From positions 40,082,836 through 40,146,835 of the forward strand of contig OX328125.1 in the NCBI GenBank assembly GCA_946811695.1: a stretch of DNA of 64,000 bases, written 5' to 3'. Positions 58,199-64,000 of the stretch are shown one piece after another. Both the position numbers and the translations under genes were made by a program. Origin of the DNA: Gonocerus acuteangulatus. Its lineage: Eukaryota > Arthropoda > Insecta > Hemiptera > Coreidae. Below the pieces are notes generated by a model. The model had not been told where the DNA came from. It saw only the letters and a list, made by a program, of their open reading frames with translations, and made no database searches. Position 1 is the first letter of the stretch, and each line of letters starts with the position of its first letter.

Positions 58199-60462
58199 AA
58201 TTCTGTGAAAATTAAAAGAAAAAAAAAGAATCTATTTTTAAGACCATAGTCAACAGTAAGAATTTTGTAGTTGACAAATTGTTGTTTAAGTTAGTTTAAG
58301 TAAAGTTATTTTAAACTTTTGCTGGTATTACAGTCGAAAAACATACTTTACAAGAGTTAAACTCCTATGTAACAAACAAGTACAAATTTACCAGCACTTA
58401 AATGTATGCAAATGGTTGAAATATTTTAACTTGATGATTTGTGACAAATTGTCTAAAGGTATTTTAATATCAGTTCTCTCCTATTCTTTTATTATTTATA
58501 CTTAGACAATTTAAAAATGTATGTTTTAATGTGTAAATATTCCCATGGCGTCTTAATCTTAAGGTAGAAGAACTTTTGACATTATTTCATTCATTGGACA
58601 AAATTAAAATGTCATTTTTTTTTTAACAATTGAGACTATTAAACTATGACGGTAGTTAAAAAAGTTATTGAATTGCTTAGTGGAAACTGTTTTCTAGTGA
58701 TTCATTCTTCCTGCTATGTCTGTAAAAAATTACTGAAATGCAGCAATAACTAACATATCACAATAATCACATTTTTTCATTAAAACTTTATTATCAAATC
58801 AGTTTTAGATTTCCCTAGGTAGAATAAGATATAAAAGATTGATTGATTTTTTATTCCATAAAATAAGTTTGGAAGGAATATTTTCAAATTTTATCGTGAA
58901 ATAAATGTTTGCCGTTCATAACCACTTCTTGCTTGAAAAATGATTTACCTTTAAAGAGATAATGGATTTAATTAATGAAGGTTTAAATATATTATTAACT
59001 AATATCTTCGTAAACACGTTGATTGCAAATTACAAGAAAACGCACATTTGAACTCCGAACTATGAGAAAACTCATTGTTTGTGCTCAGGCCTCCAACTCA
59101 CTCTGAAATCCTGAAAAGTATTGTGGCAGTCAATATGTTATTCAATGAAATATATGGGTAAATATGAGATACAAACAGTTTAATGAACCAAAACCATGAT
59201 GCGAGGTTGTAGTAACATCCATTATCTGTATAACTAGAATCTTACTACAGCACAAAATGAGTCCGATGGCATATTTTTAGTTCCTATAGTTAGAGTTTTT
59301 TTTTTTTTTTGTGTGTTTCACTCCCTCTATAGTGAGTTTGTTTAGCGTATTTAGCATATTCAAAATAGCTTTAGGCATTAAATGTGATATAAATTTTATT
59401 AGATTAATAGACACCTGAATTTTCAAGTTGACTACAAATTTATAGAAAGTAATCTAAAACGTAGGCTGCCAGAATGGATGCTGAAATGGCTAAATTAGAA
59501 GAACTTTCCCAGAATTCAGCATTTGTCTTCACTTAGTGGGCTCCCTAATGTTCTCCATATTACGAATTGACCCACAGTTATCTCTCATTCCTTCTAAAGT
59601 TAGAAATTTTATCATTGGTCAGATTTACTCTTTTGCATTTAGAACGTTAGAAATAGAGAAGGTATGCCTAGCAAAACTTCAAAACATTTCATTGCTAAAG
59701 TAACATTTCAGTTTTTTTTTCTTATATGTATCAATGGCAAATATTTTTAGCTCTACTCTTGAAAATTGTATAGTACTTAAATCAAAATTTATCAATTAAA
59801 TGTTAGATCATCTTATGAAAAATACTCATAATTTACAATTTTTACTAAAAGAAAATGCGGATTATTATTTGTTGAAAACAAATCAACTTTTTTTAAAATA
59901 CCTATTCACAATAAAATATTTTTGTCAAAGGTTTTTCTAATGTTATTTACTAAATTATTGTTGTTACTTTAAAATTTTATAAAGTATATTTTTAAAAAGA
60001 AAATGTTTTTATTGATTGTGGTATTGTATTTTCTAGTCAAAGAAAAAAAAAAGAAAAGTAAATTAAATGACTGAAACCTTGAGGTTTTAATGAGTGTAAA
60101 ATATGTGTTACCATTATAACATTTATATGATCACTGATTTCTGATGTTTTCCTGTTTTTTATATTTTGAAATATATTTAATTTTTTCAGGCCTTATTTGT
60201 TTTACAAATATTTACCTTATAGATGAGTTAATATTTGTTGGACCCTCTTGTGTACCCTACTTAATATAGATCAAAACAACTCACATATAAATAAGATACT
60301 AAAACATTGACATGTCTTTGCACCTTTGAGATCAATCAATGTATGACAAAGGAATGAACAAAAGTATTAATAATGTGTTGACATAGACAACTTAGAATCC
60401 AAAATTGATATTTATTAATACAAAATTTAAACTGTGCCAAACTGAATGAAAAAAAGAACTTA
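58199..60462. other. Intergenic, no gene or element recognised
   Basis: AT-rich DNA downstream of the kinase. I find no exon on either strand. A fragment of dispersed repeat family A (ccctccctccatagaagtac and gtttcagaacccatatat) lies just beyond, at 60463-60530. Confidence 0.6.
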
Positions 60463-60545
60463 CCGGTTTTTGCCCCTCCCTCCATAGAAGTACCGACTAG
60501 AAACTTTCATGTTTCAGAACCCATATATAAATGCGTGTGTATATA

Positions 60546-62449
60546 TACAGGGTGATTCAGGTCTAAGTAGCCAAACTTCAGGAGGTGATTCTAGACATCA
60601 TTTCCAACAAAAAAGTTTATTTGAAGTATGGTCCGATTCCGAAAGGAAAAGGAGCTATGTCCAATTTTCTGTTTTTTTAACGTAGTCATGTTTTTTAATG
60701 AATAGGGAAGAATTTCTCAAAAACTGTTCAAGATAATTTAATTCTAATTAAGCCATCACAAAATAGATAAAATTTCCTTTAAAAAACTGTAATTTAATTC
60801 AATAAACCTATTATTAAAAGATACTTCCTGGACGTCGAATAACGCACTTCTGTTTTTATCAATGAATCAGAGTTTTTTTCGCGATTTGTTTCCTCAGCCC
60901 ACTAACTGACTACGGATTCAATATTTACACAAAAACTTCTACATTTAGTAAGCATTAAATCCATGCAAATGAAGTGGGGGTTTATTGAGGAATAAATTGA
61001 ACGATTGGCTCCCTTTTGTCAAAAAATGTGGAATGTAGTTTTGTCCCTTTCAAATACCTTGTATGAAGAAATTAAAAAATATTCTTTTTGTATTGGCCAA
61101 ACTGTGGGAATCCATTGTCCAGTCCGGAAGCAATAAAAAGTAACTGGAAGAAATGATTGGAAAAGTTTTTCATTTGAGAGATATTATACATTTGTGTTTT
61201 ACAAATTTTCAATGATTTATCTTATACACGATATAGATGGCTCTAAAATATTTGCTAATATAATAGAAAATTTGCCGAAATTGCAATTGGACCTTTATCA
61301 ACTTGTACAGTGGATCCATCCACTGTCTAACAGTACTAGTGCTGGTGGCAGGACAGCAATCCATCAGGAACCATGATTCTATGTGCAAGCGGAACGTCTT
61401 CCATTGCAATAGGTCAATCGTGCTGAAGAAGATATTCATCCAAAATCCCACACCACATGTTAACTTGGAGCTGATACTAATTGTGAGATCTTCACACGGC
61501 ATAAGGATTAACATGAGACCAAGTATGCGAATTGGTACTGTTAAATATGCCATCATTGTGAATATGGCCTTCTCTGTCCACAAAATGTAGTGGCCGAACT
61601 GAGATTTAAAATTTTTCCTCCTGCAATGTTTTGCACAATTTTTAGTTTTATTTCAAATTTTATTTGAAAACATTTCAAATTATGTGTAAATTTTGTATTA
61701 CAATTATTCGAACATCCTGAAATGTTTTTGAATTCTCCCCTCAAAATTTCTAATTAAAACTGGGTGCCAAATAAATCTCGTAAAAGATAAATCAATGAAA
61801 AATTGGAAAACAAGAAATGTGACATATCTCTCAAATGAAAAACTTTTCCAATCGTTTCTTTCAGTTACTTGTATTGCTTCTGGACTGGGCAATGGATTCC
61901 CACAGTTTGGTTAATAAAAAATGAATAATTTTTAATTTGGTATTTGAAAGTAACAAAACTACATTCCACATTTTTTGACAAAAGGGAGCCAATCGTTCAA
62001 TTTATCCCTCAATAAACCTGCACTTCATTTGCATGGATTTAATGCTTACTAAATGTAGAAGTTTTCGTGTAAGTATTGAATCTGTAGTCCGTTAGTGGGC
62101 TGAGCAAAAAATTCGTGAAAAAACTCTGACTCCTCAATAAAAACAAAAGTGCGTTAGCGGACGTCAGAAAGTATCTTTTAATAATGGTTTTAGTGAATTA
62201 AATTACTGTTTTTTTAAAGGACATTTTGTCTATTTTATGATGGTATAATTATAATTTATTTATCTTTAATAGTTTTTGAGCAATCCTTTCTTATTCATTA
62301 AAAAACATGACTACGTTAAAAAACAGAAAATTGGACATAGCTCCTTTTCCTTTCGGAATCGGACCATACTTCAAATGAACTTTTTTGTTGGAAATGGGGT
62401 CTAGAATCACCTCCTGAAGTTAGGCTACTTAGACCTGAATCACCCTGTA
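60546..62449. mobile_element. Mariner-like foldback element with about 680-bp inverted repeats
   Basis: The left arm 60548-61230 and right arm 61767-62447 are inverted copies. The tips read CAGGGTGATTCAGGTCTAAG (left) and its complement (right). TA duplications lie at 60546-60547 and 62448-62449. The 536-bp centre encodes a transposase remnant on the minus strand. Such long inverted repeats are unusual for mariners, whose ends are normally about 30 bp. Confidence 0.93.
61240..61590 (-). pseudogene. Mariner-like transposase remnant inside the foldback element
   Basis: The minus strand gives WTEKAIFT at about 61580, LPMEDVPLAHR near 61390 and WFLMDCCPATS followed by VRQWMDPLY near 61330. These correspond to the WSDEATFT, EDVPLAxR, WFQQDGAPAH and VRxWLDxxF blocks of a mariner-related DDE transposase family. 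They fall in different frames, and the DG pair before CPA is replaced, so the gene is dead. Confidence 0.75.
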
Positions 62450-62455
62450 TGTATA

Positions 62456-62521
<66 letters not shown>
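62450..62521. repeat. (TA)n tract beside the mariner-like element
   Basis: TA repeat with two interrupting TATG units, directly abutting the right end of the mariner-like element. Confidence 0.93.
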
Positions 62522-62523
<2 letters not shown>

Positions 62524-63250
62524 AAGTAGTGCTCAAAAGTATTTTGACAAAAAGAAAGTCTTTAAGGCGTGAGCACTTAACACTCCGTGCCAAAGGGTCA
62601 TGGGTTCGATTCCCACTAGTGGTGGTGGCTTTTCTTTAGAAAAAAGAAAAGGCAACAGCCCTATCCTGGCTAGAATAGGGTGGTAACCTATAGATACCCC
62701 GTCCTAAAATTCGTTGTTAATAATAAATGGACGTTAAAATTTAATAATAATAATAAAAAAAAAGTTAAGGTTTATCGTTGAGTGTGATGTGATTGCAGGT
62801 CATAAGTTAACAACAAGCCTTAGGTTGTTCAAAGAGGCACTGAATGACCAAAATATCATATCTTATGCTAAAAAGTATTTCGACAGTTCTGGTTGTTTCA
62901 AGTTTCCAAAGCATCAGTTGCAGTGTTACCTTATCCTTGTTCATATCAATTTATTGTGATTCTTTTAATATGCCAAAGAATATTAATTTAATATGCTTAT
63001 AATTGCTTAATTTGCTATGTTAACTACTCTAAAACAAGGAAAAACACAAGCAGAAGTTGCACATAATGTTTACGTGACTCAACAGTTTGTTAGTATATAT
63101 CAAATGAAGTATTCGACAACAGAAACTATCGTGTGAAAATGTTAATACTGAACTGACAATAAAACATATTCTAACAGTCTGCATAAGAAGGAAAGACTTA
63201 AACATCCCATTTAACATGTGTGAACTTCTCACTGAAGGTGAAACGGTATC
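62522..63250 (+). mobile_element. Tc1-like element remnant with nested SINE
   Basis: GTGCTCAAAAGTATTTTGAC at about 62528 resembles a Tc1-like end, and a second copy (gctaaaaagtatttcgacag) lies at 62868. At 63017-63136 a frame reads MLTTLKQGKTQAEVAHNVYV and TQQFVSIYQ, the N-terminal helix-turn-helix of a Tc1 transposase. A TGA follows and the rest is decayed. Confidence 0.68.
62560..62757 (+). mobile_element. tRNA-headed SINE family 1 copy inside the Tc1-like remnant
   Basis: Head aaggcgtgagcacttaacac, box B GGTTCGATTCC at 62612, body ctatcctggctagaatag, tail gggtggtaacctatagatac, then ggacgttaaaatttaataat and an A-rich end. The 5' dozen nucleotides of the head are missing. Confidence 0.92.
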
Positions 63251-63643
63251 TTAACGTATCTACAAAATACAAGATTACACGATCTCATGTGAACGTTCCA
63301 AATAGAAGGTTAATGAACTACATTTTTATCCCATGAATAAGTTCTTATTCATTATAGTTTAAAGTTGAAATTCATTTTAATCATTTTGCTTTTAATAATA
63401 TTTTAATTTGAACTAAATAAATACAATTTTCAATATCTCCTGTTTTTTAAAAGGCTTACCTTAGTGTACTTATCGTTCACAAAATAAAGCACTTAAATAA
63501 ATAAATAAAATTTTGTTAGAATGTGATTATTTATTATCCCCTATCGCCAAAGCTGTGAATGAATTCAATAAATAAAAACATGGTACAATACAAACATGTA
63601 TCGTAATTGAAATAGAGCAACTTGCAGTAAAACTCACTTGTAA
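63251..63643. other. No feature seen
   Basis: AT-rich DNA without exon signals or recognised repeats. Confidence 0.6.
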
Positions 63644-63940
63644 TCATTGAAGAGATGATTTTGTAGGGGCAGATGATGCGATAATGGTCAACATTAGAGC
63701 TATGTTTACTGCCTTCAGACCAGCCATGGACATTTTCCTAATGGGACGCTGGATGAAGGTCGCATAAAAGAAGGAATTATATAAATAAACAGACAAAAAG
63801 CCAAATACCATGTCAAAATTTATTAGATTACCGATGTTCACATTTCCAAGATAAATTAATAATAGATATTGTCGCTCAAATATAAATTGTTTGAACAAAT
63901 TGTAATTACTGACCGCATTACTGATTTTATAAAAATAATT
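63644..63940 (-). other. Possible last exon of an insect chemoreceptor-like membrane protein
   Basis: A minus-strand open stretch behind an aaaatcag acceptor-like site reads NYNLFKQFIFERQYLLLIYL, a hydrophobic part (FGFLSVYLYNSFFYATF), then QRPIRKMSMAGLKAVNIALM, and ends in TGA. The QRP...AGLKxVNIA pattern recalls the C-terminal helix of insect odorant receptors, but the usual tyrosine-rich ending is absent. Upstream exons would lie beyond the window. This is a weak resemblance from memory. Confidence 0.3.
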
Positions 63941-64000
63941 TATAAAAGCTTAAACATTCTTGTTTATTTAAGAAACCAAATGTCTCATACAGGTTCAAGT

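Overview
This is a eukaryotic, AT-rich, intron-rich and heavily transposon-loaded window, most likely from an arthropod (probably an insect). Spliced genes have GT-AG introns of 0.1 to 10 kb. The protein sequences are animal-like, (TA)n tracts and 25-45 nt homopolymers are common, and the mobile elements are families typical of arthropod genomes: I/jockey-group LINE, Penelope-like element, RTE, Tc1/mariner, pogo/Tigger, hAT, MITEs and SINEs. The species cannot be fixed from the sequence.

Host genes, left to right. (1) The last two exons of fumarate hydratase, + strand, 5396-5909. (2) A single-exon REXO4-like DEDDh 3'-5' exonuclease, - strand, 14740-15627. (3) A two-exon homolog of human C1orf131, a small-subunit ribosome-biogenesis protein, + strand, 20268-21513. 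(4) A complete BiP/GRP78/Hsc70-3 ER chaperone, - strand, nine coding exons between 25372 and 35947, with signal peptide and C-terminal KDEL. (5) A complete uridine-cytidine kinase, + strand, 36763 to 58077, with six common exons and two interchangeable terminal exons 10 kb apart. BiP and the kinase are divergent and share a short intergenic promoter region that carries one perfect and two imperfect ER stress response elements. Two possible partial exons (near 11.4-11.65 kb and 63.64-63.94 kb) are not identified with confidence.

Mobile DNA. 1-4.7 kb is a LINE on the - strand with an intact-looking ORF1 and an ORF2 open to the window edge except for one nonsense codon. 6.8-14.3 kb is a graveyard of Tigger, LINE RNase H, hAT and RTE pieces plus a 145-bp tandem array. 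17.2-20.1 kb is a Penelope-like element arranged as a giant palindrome, bounded by a 13-bp direct repeat and carrying hammerhead-like ribozyme motifs in both arms; a second small palindrome at 10.6-11.0 kb carries a better hammerhead motif. The introns of BiP and the kinase host SINEs, MITEs and hAT pieces. A full-length SINE with a 5S rRNA head and an 11-bp target duplication lies at 50.3-50.5 kb; its tail matches that of the tRNA-headed SINE family spread through the window. 60.5-62.45 kb is a mariner-like foldback element with about 680-bp terminal inverted repeats around a transposase remnant, followed by a Tc1-like relic with a SINE inside it.

There is no operon-like cooperation between the host genes. 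The most interesting content is the retroelement biology (palindromic Penelope element, hammerhead motifs, 5S-headed SINE), the BiP control region and the alternative kinase C-termini.
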